Below, piece after piece: positions 11,701 through 26,700 of a stretch of 64,000 nt of DNA; position 1 is the stretch's first letter; each line of letters starts with the position of its first letter. The stretch is taken from assembly GCA_013398955.1 (NCBI GenBank), contig VWPU01006286.1, forward strand, positions 56,902-120,901. The letters are read 5' to 3'. Under the pieces are notes generated by a model that ran no database searches, was not told the origin of the DNA, and saw only the letters and a list, made by a program, of their open reading frames with translations. A program made the position numbers and the translations under genes. Source of the DNA: Callaeas wilsoni. Taxonomy: Eukaryota > Chordata > Aves > Passeriformes > Callaeidae.

Positions 11701-14700
11701 GAGCAGATGGATAGATCCTCCACACAACTTTGTTAGCCAAAGTAAACAAAACCAAGGAACAAATCTTTTATGCTATGTTTGATATTAACTGAATCATGAA
11801 ATGCAAGAATACACTACCTTAGAACACACTTGTAGTACCTTAGATTATTTTAGCTCAAAATTAGTCAAAGGATAAGAAACAACATTAATTTTCACTGGCC
11901 AATGAACTTAGGAACTTCCATTGCTTGGATTTACATATCCGTATTCGTACTTTGAAACCAGTTTTCCAGGATCTTAAAATTTGCTTAAAACTAACTTTGT
12001 TTATTTTTAAATTAAAAAATTTTTCATCTGCCACACATTCTATGACTGCATGAAGAAGTGCATAATACTAATTCTGAATGGCTGTGTAAAAGCCATTTTA
12101 TATGTTGAAATTATTTAAGATTTGTTATAAGATCTAAATGTTTCTCAGCTCAAAGCTGATTTTTATCTATACAGTTTTGTGTAAGAAATTTAGATTCCTG
12201 GGATAGTTTGAGTATCTATGCTTAAAGTAATGAAAAGTTACATTTACAAATAAAGTTTGGAATTTTTTTTTTAGGTAATGCTTTTCAGGTGAACGTGCCA
12301 TGGGTTATTTTTAGCCCTTCTTATAAGATTCCTTGGATGTCATTAATCCCAAGCTCCTTTGTTGTCTGCCATCACTTAGATTCTATTCCAGTATAAGAAA
12401 GAGATTTATACATATATTTGCTAGACACAACTGAGGGTCTTCAAGATTTTTCCCATATCACATTTATATGAATACACACATAATGTTTGTCATATATAAA
12501 AAAATTGATTATTAACATTAGCTAGATACATATGTATGCCAGACATAAAGATTAAACAGTAATTTATTATATTACTGTGTTAATCAATTACTGTATTTTT
12601 TGTAAAACATTTTAAGTTTCACCAGCTGAAAAGCTGTTCAGAGGCTTCTACTTTTCTGTTCATTGACTCTATGTAAACATCTTTATTGAAAGATCTATTC
12701 ATATTCTACAGGGAGGCTTTCAAACACATGAACCAACCCCTCTTATATAAAGAACACAGTGTGAAAAGAAACAAGTGCAAACAAGAGCACCGCTTTTAGT
12801 TAACATCTTAAATACAGTGACTTCTGGCAACTGCTGTAACATTCATCTGTTTCTTCCTATTACCTTATGTCTTCCAATATTCTTATGAAAATAAATGTGT
12901 CCTATAGAACCTTCATATTTATCAAAAGCATCTGTCCTCAGCCCTTAGCAGTTACTGGCAGAAAAGTTACTTTTCTCATTCTGAGAGCTCAGTTTACCTC
13001 TTAAAGCTGTAATTTTTATCTGTATTTCACTTTTACAAACTGTGCCATTGTCACTACCTACAACAGAATGCACTCCTATTTCTTTTCCTTTTCCCCTCAC
13101 TAAAAATGTTATACTTTGAAACCTTCTGCTATTATTCCCTCTATACTCTCAATACCTGTATCTGTAGGGCTTTTTACTGCATTTACTTTGTTGCCAGGTG
13201 TGCAATTACGCTGTAGGGAGAGAGCAAGTTTCTTCCTTCTCCTTTAGTGTATCATATATATGAACAGACAAGCATCTTTTTCCCATTTTCTCAGTTCTCT
13301 TTCTTTACATTTCCAGTTTAAGAAATAGGTGTTTAGAAAATTCCTAGAAAGTGTGTTAAAGGATATCTCATGTTGTCCTGTGTCTCAAGAGAATGTTTCA
13401 AAAGCCGTTGTAGCATGTCTTTGAAGAAAAAACAAACGTTAGGAATCGTGTGGTCTGTGCCATTGTCTGCTTTACAGAAGGAGACAGATTTTCTTTCCAG
13501 CATCAGATCTTTCACAACTCAGCAAGTCAGAAATAGTGCTGCTCTCCTTTACATATCACTAGCTGTTTAGTGGACGTCATTTAGACTGAAGTAAAACAAA
13601 CAACAGCTACACTTCAGAAGGCATTGTTTAGTAATCTGCAAGCGGCAAAATGTATAAAAAAAAAAAAACCTCCCATAACAAATGCCTGAAATAAGTAAAA
13701 ATGAACCTATCTATGGCATAAAAATACATATTTAGTGTCGCATGCAAAATCTCCACACTACTTGATTAAAAATACAGGTAATTAAATAAATATACAGGTA
13801 GTTTCAAGTTTAATTTTTATCTGCTGTAGACTTTACATGGTATTTCCAAAAGGTAAATGACTTATGACAAAATTCTGCCAAAAGTTCTGCAATACTGAAA
13901 ACAAGTTTATTCAAGTTTGGAACACATGCAAAATCTTGTAAGTTTATGAGGCATCTAGCTTAGAAGTCTGAAACAAAAATTAACACCAGCTGTAAGGTTC
14001 CTGGTTCACCTACTACTCCCTAAATTCCAGATTCCTGCTTTCCTGTAGCAATTCTGGATCCTTCTGGAGATATTCATCAGCATCGGATGGCCACTGCCTG
14101 CTACAGAGCATCTGATATGTACGACAGAGAATCAGTGGAGTCATCTGCTTGAATTTCTGAGTGCTCAGTGGTTTCTGAGCAACACATATGTGGTGTTTTC
14201 TGAGTGCTTCCAGATTCCTGTACAAGAAGTGAAGAATTCCTCTGGCCCAATCTGTAAAGCAGTCTGTAGTGATTTTAATGTGGTGATGGAGTATTGAAGT
14301 TGTGGGCCTTGGGACACATGCTGCCTAGAAACCTATGTGTGATATAAATAATAGGAAATCCTCCTCCCCAAGACATATGACTGCCATTTTCAAAGCTGAT
14401 GAAACACAAAAGGGGTTTTTTTCTAATTTCAGTAACCTAGAACACACCAAACACATACAGCAGACTGTAGATAAAGAGGTAGAACATTTTTAAATTTATA
14501 ATCTTGCCAACTATTCTCTGTCACAATAACTCAATAGTGATTATATAAGTATTGTGTTATCTTTGACATTTCTGAATACTGATACAGACTAGATGTAGTT
14601 TGAGTTATGTTTATTTTCACCTAGGTATAAAACATCTATTAAACTTGTATCTGTCTATATGCTACTGCATATAATTATTATAATATATGGATTATTATTA

Positions 14701-17700
14701 ATTTCTATTTATGCCAAATATTACAGTTAGAGATGTGTTTATATAGTATGTTTTTATAGTATGTTTATATTGCATATTGCTATGTAAGTATTTGGCATAA
14801 ACAGTAGAACAGTATTTGGTAGAACAGTAAATCACAATAGGACATTTGTAGCCTTACTTCAGCAGTGATGAGTTCTTAGGTATTAAAATAAATCCAACTT
14901 TTTCTTTTGTCCCCTAATGCAGTAGAGACCTGAAACTAATCTTGGCAACTGTCAGATTACTCAAAACTGTCAGAAGAGAGCCAAGGCCTTTTTGACTCTT
15001 GTGAACTCTATGAAAAATCTCACTGTTGCTGCTGAGAGTACAAATGGGTTGGGTGCCAAGATTTTACAGAGGGTCAACTAACTTGCAATAACCAAGTTAG
15101 AAAATTTGTCTTGGACTTAAGACTGTACTCAAACTAAGAAACACAATTTTTCAGCACCACTAAGTAGAATGTAAATAAATAGTCACCTTATAGAAGAAAT
15201 TAGTGCGTCCAACAGATCCAATTTTTCCTGTGTGGTTCATGAAACAAATGTTTCCTTCAGTAGCACCATAGAACTCACAGATCTTAACAGCACCAAATCT
15301 GTCTAAAAATTCCCTCCATATATCATTTCTTACTCCATTTCCAACTGCTAGTCGGACTTTGTGATTTTTTTCTTCTTCCCTCTGTTAAAAAAAGAAAAAG
15401 AATTTAAAATATAGTATAGTGATAACTGCATTTGATTGTTGCATATATTGAGGGGAAAATGTACCTTCTTCAAAACACATCCAGTAAAAAAACAAAAAGA
15501 AGAAAAAATAACACTCAAGAAGTTCAAGAAAGCTGGCATAGCCGGTGGACAGCTCCAAAGTAGTAAGCTGCAATCTAAAACCTATTATCTTGTTGAACAA
15601 ACAAATTATTTCCTGAAAAACTACTACAATGATTTATATAAACACTTCCATATTTTAAAAGTTGTATTGTCTCAGTCTGTTTCTCCCCAGAGGAATTCAA
15701 AAATTGAGAAGAACAGAGAAAGACGGGAATTATTTCTGTCACAGGATTAAAGTCAGAAGAGATGAATAGTTACTTTCTTCTCTCTTCAGACTGATTATGA
15801 GGAAACAATCAGATTTCACACACTTGTAAAATATGTTCCTTCCCCCATATTGCGTATGAGTCACCTTCAGTATTTTTTCCAATATTAAGACTCACAAGGT
15901 TTTGTTCAATGCTACTGGAATACATTATTTCTTAGTGATCTTGAGTCTTTACTGTTGTCGGCTCCCATGTTTACCATAGCGAACACAGTAGTATGTATCC
16001 AGTTCAGCAAGATGCTCTAATTTTATTAATACATTCCCAAACTTTGAGATTGCATGGACCACCTTTAAAATACAATCATATTTAAGCGAAGTACCAGAAG
16101 ACAAAACATCTATACTCTTTGGGGTTGTTTGAGTTTATTTTCTTTTAATTTCACCTACTTTAAAGTAAGACTTCCTTTTTAATCATTTCAAGTGGCAATA
16201 CAGAATGTTCAAGAAGTGAGAGAGCTCAAAATAAACGTAGACACAATTTGTTACCACATACCTTCAGAACTGCATACCACTCTGCCACTGCAACACTGTC
16301 TCTATACACCTCTATCTACCTACATTCCTATATATATATGCAAATACCTCTCTATATACAAATGCACACATTCGCACATATTCACATTCTTTATATATAT
16401 ATACATACATATATACATATACATTCACATACATATACTATGGAAAACAGAGAGTCCCTATTTTCTACTGTTACATTATCCCCTCCCCACCAAACCAGTA
16501 TGAACTAGTCATGGCTTTAGAGTAAAAATCCATTTTAACACCTTTAGTCTCAAATAAAATCACAGCAAGTTGTTTTTGTGAAGAGATACGGTCAGCTGAG
16601 TGAAACAGGAATCTTTTGAATAATTTGGATGTTAAAAACAGTAAAGCATCTACTGAGTACATAGACGGCAGTGTTCCTCAGAGGCTCATGTCTAGGACAA
16701 ATTATATTTTTCATGAGGATGTGAACTCTTCCTACTGTAACGAAAAATTGCAATCACAATGGAATTTTAAGCTCCTCTAAATCACAAAGACCAACTACGT
16801 GTTCTTCTTCCCTCTTCAAAACCAGTAACTCACAGAAAGATAAAAATGTATTCATTCATCTTTAGAGTCTTCCTTCTGCAAAGTAAGTTCTCTTGCTGGA
16901 ATTATTCAGCAAGGAATGCACCTATTTCACTAGATGCAGATAGGAGCTGGCAGATTACAATCTGAGGCATTATCCTGCAATTTTACCTCAAAAATACATT
17001 GTTCACCAGCCTCCCCCGGTCATTAATAACTCTGTTTTTACAACAACCCAATTCTTGCTTTTTCCCTTCTATCTTTAGATGTGAAAATAATTTCTAAACA
17101 CATAAGCACATACTTCACTGACTTCATGCTAAATCATTATTAACAAGTGCTGTATTACATAGCACTATGAATCTGACATGGACATAGCCTGGAACAAAGC
17201 ATCTAAAAATTGCCCACAGATGTCATTTTTGCAGTGGTTTGTTTTTTCAACTTCAGACACAATATTGCAATGCAGTAGTGTAGGTTTTTATATACCTGAA
17301 ATAATAACATCTGTTATATTACATATTCGAATTCATTATATTGTCAATGAACAGCAATATTCTTTTTTTTTAAGATAAAATATTTCAGTGTTACTGTGAA
17401 CTTAATCAGGATAGCTTTTAACGCTTCTTTTTCCCCTCAAGAAATTGTCCACCATTTTTAGAATATTCCTGTCAGCTCAACATAAAACTTTTCAAAGTGG
17501 GTTATTTTCCTTGCAATTTCAATGCTAATCTGAAATGAACATGTCCATAGCCGAACTGCAGTTATCTCTTGCTGATGCCACTGAATTATTCAAATGTACA
17601 GCCTCTGCTAAGATACAAAAAATAGCTCAAGAGGTACTTTCAAGGAAATTCTTTGTTCCACAATGAACAGAAGAGACAAATATATGTATACATATACACA

Positions 17701-20700
17701 CAGTAATTAAGTGAGTCACCAGGCTAGGAACATTCAAAACCTTTAGAGACCAAGCTAATAAAAAGGTGACTTTGCTTCTACTATTTTTACTTTAAGAAAA
17801 ATAAAAGCTGTTTGCTGAAAAGACACCAACTAGGATGAACTAGAAGACAGTGACCTACCATGGTGTTTGGGGTTTTCTTCCCTAAAGAACAAATACCACA
17901 TCATTTAAAAGTGCACAGCAATTTCAGTTCCTCACATTACTTTGTTTTATATTAACACAGCACTAAGTTGTTTCTCTAGCGGAAAAGATGCAGAGTAGTC
18001 CTGCCAGGTCACCATCCCACTTTGCCTGCAATGTTAACGCCTATCATCAACACCAACAATACAATGTAAGGCCATCTCACTTTAGGAAGGGATGCTCTTA
18101 CAGTACTCATGCCATTTGCAAAAATACAAAGAAGGTGTGTGATGTTATCAAGAACTGATCACAGAAAGCAAATTCTCTTAAAAGGTAGGGCAGTAATTCA
18201 CTTCTTCACAACTAAGGCAGATCCACTGTTAAGACTGCATTGCTGCAACTGCCCTATCTGTGATTTAGTCAGCTCCACCATAGTTATACCTGGCTGTCAA
18301 CAGAAAATTCCCTGAAGAGTACTGCAGGGCTTTCCGGCGAACACAGCAAAACTATCATGCATTTAGCAGTCTTTCAGCCATAAGAATTAAAATGATATGT
18401 AATTTAAGCTCCCAGCAGTTTTAATAAGTATGAAGAAAATTATTAAAATTATGGAAACTTCAAGCAGTGAGTTTTACTCACATTAGTTTTACATGTGAGT
18501 AAATTAAAATAGCAATATTTTATCTATTTTTTTTTAATAACTAATATATTAAATTAGTTCACGTTAGCTTTATGCGTAACTTTCAATGTAAAGTGACCCA
18601 CGGTAAATAAAACAGAGTTAGCAATTCTAACATCTGTTATCTCTTTTAAAAATCAAACATCATCACATATGTTATTGTCCGGATCACTGCCAAAGTCCAA
18701 CTCTTAGGACAGGCATGTTGGTATCCATGCACACTGTGGCTGAATAGTTATGCAGTAAATAAAATGCTGCAAGTAAGAGAAGGGAAGGAAAAGAGATGAT
18801 AATTCCAACAAATTATAAAAACATGGTTGAGTGACGAACACTTAGGATATCCTAATGAAAAAAGAAAAAAAATAAATATGTGGAAACGTATGCTTTAAAC
18901 TGACTAGCCCAAACAGTCAGGCTTTGAATTTTCACCATTTTCAGATGGCATTTCATCAACTAGCTTATCTTTGGTACAATAAATAAAATTAAAGGAGTAG
19001 AAGGAATTCCAAGGAGTCACCTAGTACATCTCTCTCTCAGCAGAAAAACTCTGCTATCCCTGTGCCACTCCTGACACCTGATCAAGCTGTGGCATGTCAG
19101 CCAGCTGCCCTGCAACAGTTGGTATGCAGCAATGGTGTGCATGCATATTCTTAGCCCACTGCCAAAACACTGTACCAAACTGACACCTCCTAAACTAAAA
19201 TCTGTATTTCCTCACAATATCTTGTATACAGAGGACTCAGTGCCTTCCTCTGGTCAGCTACCACAAATAAGTTCCAATAAGTTCAAATTGCATGTCTCCT
19301 GATAATTCAATTATGATTTGTGTTTCTGAATTCATGAATATCTCTCCACAGATAGTTAGAACAAGAGATTTTAGAATAACAGAATGTTGTAGCATCTTTC
19401 TAAAGTTTCTAAAAAAGTCTATTTTTTTTCCTGCACTGTGATTCTATTTTCTTAACTCAGAGTGATTCTGAAATAAAATGGGGGTTCAGTGTACATCCAC
19501 TTATTTTTAACAGTAAAGGTGAAGCACTTTTTCAATGCTTTTTTCATTGACATCAATGCATTAATAAGTAAGAACAGTTCTTACTGTACACCTGGAACTT
19601 TTTTCCATTCATTCTGCCAAGATCTTTGAACTGTGTACCAAACATCTGCACACATCATAAATCAGTTTGACGCACTATGTCTCCATCTTGCGTACTTGTT
19701 TCTTTTGCATATTAATTAATTGACAAGTCAAGATCTGCCTTATTACATTAAATACCACATACCTGGGATTTTTCATCCTGCAGTCTTTTCTCCTTAAGTG
19801 TTCTTAATAAACTACTTGGACTATCTATGTGATTAAGCTGTTGGTAAATACCTCTTAGAGTGCTATCAACAGTATACTAACTAGTGCAGAAAGGATTCAT
19901 GATTGCAGCTACACAAAAATGTGCTGAGCAGCCACTTTAAACAAATACAAGAAAACAAGTTCATTACTCTACTTTTCTTATTTCTGCATAAGGAAAATCC
20001 AAATGGAGAGAAGCAAAGATAATTTAAGAAAGGAGGCATGAATTGTTCTCTGTATCATGGCCTTGATGAAACTGAAAGCAATCTCAGGGCCTGAGAATGC
20101 AAACATCTGTTAAATATAAAACATAATAAGACAGATGACAGGATTTGCATTCAAGTATATACAAGTTATGTATGTAACAACATATTCAGCAGTTCCTCTA
20201 TTGATACATTAGCCCTGAAAAAAGGGCATCAGGTAGTTTATTAGACTATAAGATGGGAGATATCCTACTATTATAGATGTAATACATTTTTCAAGATGCA
20301 CATCCACATTCATTATTTAGTGGTGCCTAATTATAAACTGCAGCTAGATTTTTTGAGCAAAACACATACCCAAATTTAAAAATACAAATAAAAGAAAACA
20401 GGAAGGGTGTGAAGAGAAGCACCATAAGAAAGGACACAAAAAGCAGGAAAAGGACACATCTTTCTAGATCAGAAACTAGTTGCTTGCTATTTAGTATAGC
20501 TCATTCTCACCCCATTTTTGATAATCAGTCTCCTGATAATCTATTAGAATTATATTCTACAAGAAGCTCTGTTCGTTCAGCTCTTCTAATAGGAAATGTT
20601 TTGTTTAGTTGTACTCCCATCTCCTCAGAAGATATCTACCAACAAAAAAAGGTCACTTTTGTCTGTATTCCACCTAGTAATATGAAGTAGATTATTGTAT

Positions 20701-23700
20701 TTTTTGTGATTGTCCCAGAAGCACACTAGTCAAAACAAATTACACAAAACTTTTCAAAGGTAGGTACAGAGAATTAAAGCACACACAGACTATTTCTTGT
20801 GGTGCATATTGCACAGAGTATTCTGTGTGGAATATGAAGCTTCCCTTTGTGAAAGCATGATTGTGATTTCCAGTCTTTAATATAAGGACATTTTCTGCAT
20901 GACTCCACTATTTTAAACCAAAAGATGAGTCTAGAAAAAACTGAAAGCTGGAAGGAGAGAAATCAGTCAAGTTGTATGACCTCAAGTCATGACCCACGAT
21001 GCTAGAACCAGTAGTTGACATTTTAACTAGCCTTCAGTGCTGTTTTGGATATGAAAAGCTAATGCTTCCTAAGGCACTACAGGAGACATTTTCCACAAAG
21101 AATATCTGAAAACTTTTACCATTATTAGTGAGGAGAAGGAGAAAACAGACACAGGATCATCCGTGGATGGAATCCAAGAGAGGTATGCCAGTAAATATAA
21201 TTATCAGAAGGCAGTAAGAAGAGTAGGTGGGTTTATAATCTGTTTTAAAGCCACTTTATAAAAATAATACTATTGTTGTAGTTATGGCAGTTGAAAGCAA
21301 AAGTTTGCTCTGACATACAGTCTGTTTTTTATAAGGTCAATCAGTACAGTCTAGAGGGAAAAAATACAAGCTTTCAAATCTCACGGCCTTTTCTAAGCTT
21401 TAATTTCAGATATGCTGGATATGCTCTTAGTTTAAAAGTTCTATTTTCTCTAACAGTATGTACAAAGAGTGTTCAATTTCATTTTAGGCACTGTTGATAC
21501 TGCAGTAAATCAGCAACACCTTGGATCAAGAATGATGTCTTCTTATGGCACATGCAAATGGTTTCAGATTTTCTTTTTAAAGGATAGGTCACTAGAAGAA
21601 TAAATAAATTGCAAAATTCCCCCTGTAAATTAAATTTTAATGACATGTAGAGATTCTTAGGAGCCTGAATTTTAAGGATATCAGAAAGAACAATTTCCAG
21701 GACTGAACATAAATTCAGCTGAACTTTAATGGGGAATAAAATGTGATTACAAGTAAAATCTGCATTGTAGAAAAGTGCCTGCTGACTAATTTTTCCTTGT
21801 TTATGTGACTATTAAATTCCCTTCCTTTAAGGAAAACTGCATCTAGGTGAGAGACAGTGCTACCCAACTACATGAACCCCATTCTTACAACCCTTTGCCT
21901 AATACTTGAGTCAACTGCAGGAAGATTAATATTCGTTCTGTTTCCTTATCCCAGTAGCACTGAATTCCTTGTTTTCTCCTTCTAAATTACTATTGTTCTA
22001 ACATAGAAGAGTTTTAACGAAATAAATCCCTAAGCATCTTCTCTGAAGTCGCTTCAGAGAGCTTAATCCAAAGAACCCTTGGCCAAACTGTATCTAATAG
22101 AGAGACTGTCTTGCCTGAGCTTAACAAAACAAAGTCTGAAAGCTGATAAACATGGTCTTATACACTTAGGTAACCCCACAGAAATAAGAAATGTTACCTA
22201 TGCCAGAGAATAGCACTGTCTCAATATCAAGTGGACATAAAACAGGAGACATACTAAATGGGAAATTCTAAGCAATGATACAATAATTTGTGAAACAGAC
22301 TTTGAATACAAGTAGAAGTGAATTCTGGTTTTAATAGAAAGTTTACTTATTTCACGCAAGGTATCATAAATCATACAAATACTGTCATACTGCATCACAG
22401 CTTATGAAAGTAGAAAACAGGACATAATGATGGAAGAAACTGATTTCTACCCTGTGTTTGTAACACATTTCAGGATTCAGGTCTTCTTTACAGAAAAGCA
22501 GGAAAGAGATGCTGCATTCCCATTCCCATACTTCCAAAAGCTTCGGGATGTAGTACATTATTAAATAGATCGTTATGTCAAATTTGAAATAAATCTGAAA
22601 CTGCCTTCAGAAGGTTTAGTTTATAGTTCAGATATTAAAATTTAAATTAGTTGCAAGCCTCTAAGGAAAATATATCCACAGATTAGTAGAGAAGTATTTC
22701 CAAGGCTTTTGCTAGGAGACAATACAGGGAGCTCTGCTACACCATACTCATGTAGTTTTTCAGATCACTGTTAATAGAGACTGTGCAATGCCAGCCAGCA
22801 AGACCAATATATCAATTTTCTGAATATTCTTCTTCACTGGAGTAGTCATGCTAGAGTGTTAGAGAAGGATCCATTTTGTAGCTTTGGTGGCTATTAGCCA
22901 TCAATGCTGGTCATTGTATTTTCACTATAACCAAAACACTGCAGAAAAAGTGTTTGGAAGACAGCAGGCATGAGGATTACTCATTTGGAAGCCCAGCAAA
23001 ACCTGTGAACGTCACATAATGCCAGATCTTTTTGTATTTGTACCTAAGGAAAAAAGACAACATCCTTTCCTAACAAATGTTTTTTCCAGACAACAGATTA
23101 CTGAACCAAACTGGATGCAGAATAACCTCAAAAAAATTCTACTGCAAGAGCCTTCAAGAGCTGTTGCAGATGTGAGTGGGAGGGAGAACAATCAAACAAG
23201 ACAAAACCAAAAAGGAAAGCTCAGCCAAGAGCCTATATGCTACCAAAGAGACTTGCCCAAAGTTCAAGTCAAAGTTTATGAAATAAGAGGCCACAGTGTG
23301 GACTCCAACTGTAAGCAATATACCGTTTATTTCAAGTTTAGTGTTAACAAAACAAATTAAGAAAATAAGGTGATTGCTATGGATTTAATCTGGGTTGATT
23401 AGAAGGGCTTTGTAGCACTCTAATCTCAAGAACACATAATATCTTCACAGAAATTTAAAACTTGCCATATCTTTCTTATGCTGCTAACATATATAGTATT
23501 TCTACATTAATGAAACTTAAACAGAGAATCCAACTTAGGAAATTATTTTATGTACTTGAAACCTATGAGTAAATGGCATAAGATATTTTTAAACCTTCAA
23601 CTTACTTGTGTGAACATGTTTCTCTTCCAGTTTTAACACGACAGGTACTTAATATTTTTCTTCAAGTACCTAGCTGTCAAACTGATTTGTTTCATAATTT

Positions 23701-26700
23701 TAATTTTTCTTGAGAAGGCTTACGAAGCAAGCAAAAACAAAACAAAAAAACCCCTTGTAACCTCACAGAAGAAAGCGTTTAGACATGCCAGCTCCTAGAA
23801 AGTATGCACTTAAATTAACAAAATATTTATACAGTTACTAAATAGTTAATGATGGTATAACCATTGTATGCAGTATATAAATAGTTAAGAATGGTATAAA
23901 TTACTTTATTTGCACAATTTAAAATTGCTTTAACCTCATGGTGGCTTGGTAAGGATTTAGAAATAGAAGAGTTTGTTTCAGAAATTGAATATATTAATCT
24001 ATAATTCTTGCTTTAAGATAAAAAGGGGTGGGAAAAGAAGCCATGCTCTGCCTGTACAGTAAGAGAACAGAAAAGGGGAACAATTAAGATCTCAGACTGC
24101 AAATACACCAAAAGTTGTGAAGCTTTGGAGAGAAGGGAAATGACTGTGTGGAAATCAAGTTAGCCTACCATGAAGAAAAAAAATCACAATTTATAAAAAG
24201 TATACCTCCCCTATGCTTTGATTTTTCTTATGATTTCTAACTTTATTTTTTTAATCCAGTAATTTTTTGTTTATTTTCCTATAAAGTTAAAACCCCCTAA
24301 ACAAATAAAAATTAAAAACAAAATCCCAAAACATAACCAAAAAAAAAAAAAAATCAGATAGAGAAGGTGTCACTATTCCCCAGTGGTCTTCACTAGGCCA
24401 TCATCCATGCTCCCTTTAATTCAAGAACTTCCACTTTACTGAGGCATGCATGGACAGTGCTGTAGGGTCTATGATCCACAACTACATTGCTTAAACATAC
24501 TTTTGAAAATTTTCCTGAGGGAAAAACAATCCAATGACCTCTTCCATTCTTTGGTCAGCAACTCGAGATATTAATGCAAATTATTATTCTGTTGGAAAAC
24601 AAGACTGATTTGGATTCTCTTATTTTAGAATAGTGCTTATGGAGGATGTTAATAATTTTCAGATTAAATACTTTGACTTACTGGTACCTTTTCCTAAGAG
24701 ATGAGCCATTTTAATAAAATGCACTGAAAAGGAAATAAACTGCTGATCATATTTTTGAAATAACAAAATGAAATTATGATAGTGGCAAAGGAAGGCTTTT
24801 GAAGAGATAACAGTTGCATCGCAACCAACTTCTGTATATTTTCACAAAATTCTTTCTCTTCTCCTAAATATTCTGTTAAATTAAAAGAGGCTATTTTCTT
24901 TTTGCTTAATGTTATACAGGCACTTGGATGTTGTTATTTATTTTTATTTAATATTCAAAGTAAAAACTGTTTTTAATCATAATTGTACAAAGTCATTTAT
25001 TAAAGTGTTTAACCAGGTAAGATAATGTATGAGATAATAATTAGGATTTATTATTGAAACACAATAGGACAACCTGCAGCTCATAAATGGATAGATTTTG
25101 CCAGCATTAGCAAGAGGAATTTTAGTTTATAGTGGACGGTGAATGTTTTTTAAATATTCACTTTGACACATTTAGCATGGGCACCTTAGTATAGAAAGTC
25201 AGTTGGGTGTGCTATCCAGCAGATTATATTAATTCAATTATCCAGCAGATACAGAAGTATAGGAGAAAATAGCTAGACCAGCAGTTAATTCAGTTAGCCT
25301 GAGACAGCAATACTTGGTAATATCCAGGTTCAGCACATTTCATACTCCATACCATGTCACCAAACCGTCACACCACTAACTAAATAATGTCACTCTAGCA
25401 AAACTAGCTTTTTTGTCCAGAATAGTTTTATCATTGGAAAAAAAAGGCAAATGTTTCACATTGAACAAAAAGCTGCTAACCTAGACCAATCCCCTTCCAA
25501 GTTTTAAAATATGATTTAGATGGTCTCAGAATATGCACATTCCACAAACCAAAACTGTGCTAAAACATAGTACACAAAACGTGACACCTCTGACACACTC
25601 AGATGCCAAGAAACGGTTTTGAAAATTCAGAAAAGGCACTGAACAGTAATCCTGTTTTTATGAATTTACCTTGCAAAATGCCGTGAAACAGTATTTTTTC
25701 AACAAATGATACCGAATCAGTTTTTAGTTTCAAAATCATTCCTTATAATACTTTTAGTACATCTTCATGATTCAAGCCATTATTTTTATTAAGCGTCTGC
25801 ATATCACCGAATCTTTGCAGAACCTCACATAAAAGGAAGGGCAGAAGGACATGCCCAATACAGTTTCATTTCCCTTTTAACATACCCACATTAAGAACAA
25901 TAAATGTACCGACAAATAGGCATCACTTTGATTCCACTTACCACAGGCTGATTGCAAAGGTAACGGCAAAGTTCTCCAATGTACTGGATGACAGTCACAT
26001 TGTACCTTTTGCAGTCACTCCAAAACTGACTAGCTGAGAACTTCTTTTTTAGCACACAGGTTGCACCTTTATGGAAACAGTAAGGAAAAGGCAATTACTC
26101 TGTGTGGCAGCTTAAGCTATAAACAGAACATTTGAGGACCTAAGACAGCCTCGCTCAGAGAACTATGCGATATTTAAGCTGTTTTATTTGAAGATGTGTG
26201 TTCAAAACTGGTAGACAAAGAAGGGAGAGGAAATCAGCCTCCTGGCTGAGACAGTAATGCAATAGATCAGAGCTTAAAAACAAGAAAACAGCTTCTCTTC
26301 TTACAACATTGTTGGTGTTGTAACACTTTTCAAGATTTTACCCTGAACACTTGTGTTCAAGCATTTAACTGAAAATATCCAGAAAATTCAGGCTGATTAG
26401 CAAATCATTTGGGTATCACTGAAGCCTTATTTCTCAAGAAAGGATTCACCAGTGCAGATTCAGACAGAATTAATCCACAATACAATGATCTTTCCCTTGT
26501 TCTGACTAGTACTTGATGCATAAGGAAACAGAAAATACTTGCCATGGAGTTCCAAATAAATCTTTCATTAGACAGTCATTGACGACACCTACATTTTCTC
26601 AGTAATACATATGTTTTATTGTCAGTGTCAAAGCAGTATGCAAATTAAATGGATAAAAATTTATATGTAATTTTAAAAATATATGAAAAAGCTAAGTGTT

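Larger units (their letters stand above)
9477..15186 (-). other. SLC27A6 intron 5
   Basis: GT-AG, 5710 bp. It holds inverted repeats at 10149-10184 and 14708-14801, a short CR1-like tail near 11007-11043, and a 70-codon minus-strand frame at 14013-14225 without recognisable identity. The rest is AT-rich without visible features. Confidence 0.85.

Noticed and set aside
16328..16440. CRISPR-like or structured repeat array
   Set aside because: It is an impure TA/CA microsatellite without regular spacers; the genome is eukaryotic.
23019..23360. 113-codon plus-strand frame inside intron 4 as an antisense gene
   Set aside because: No family resemblance, and the flanks lack promoter or splice context.
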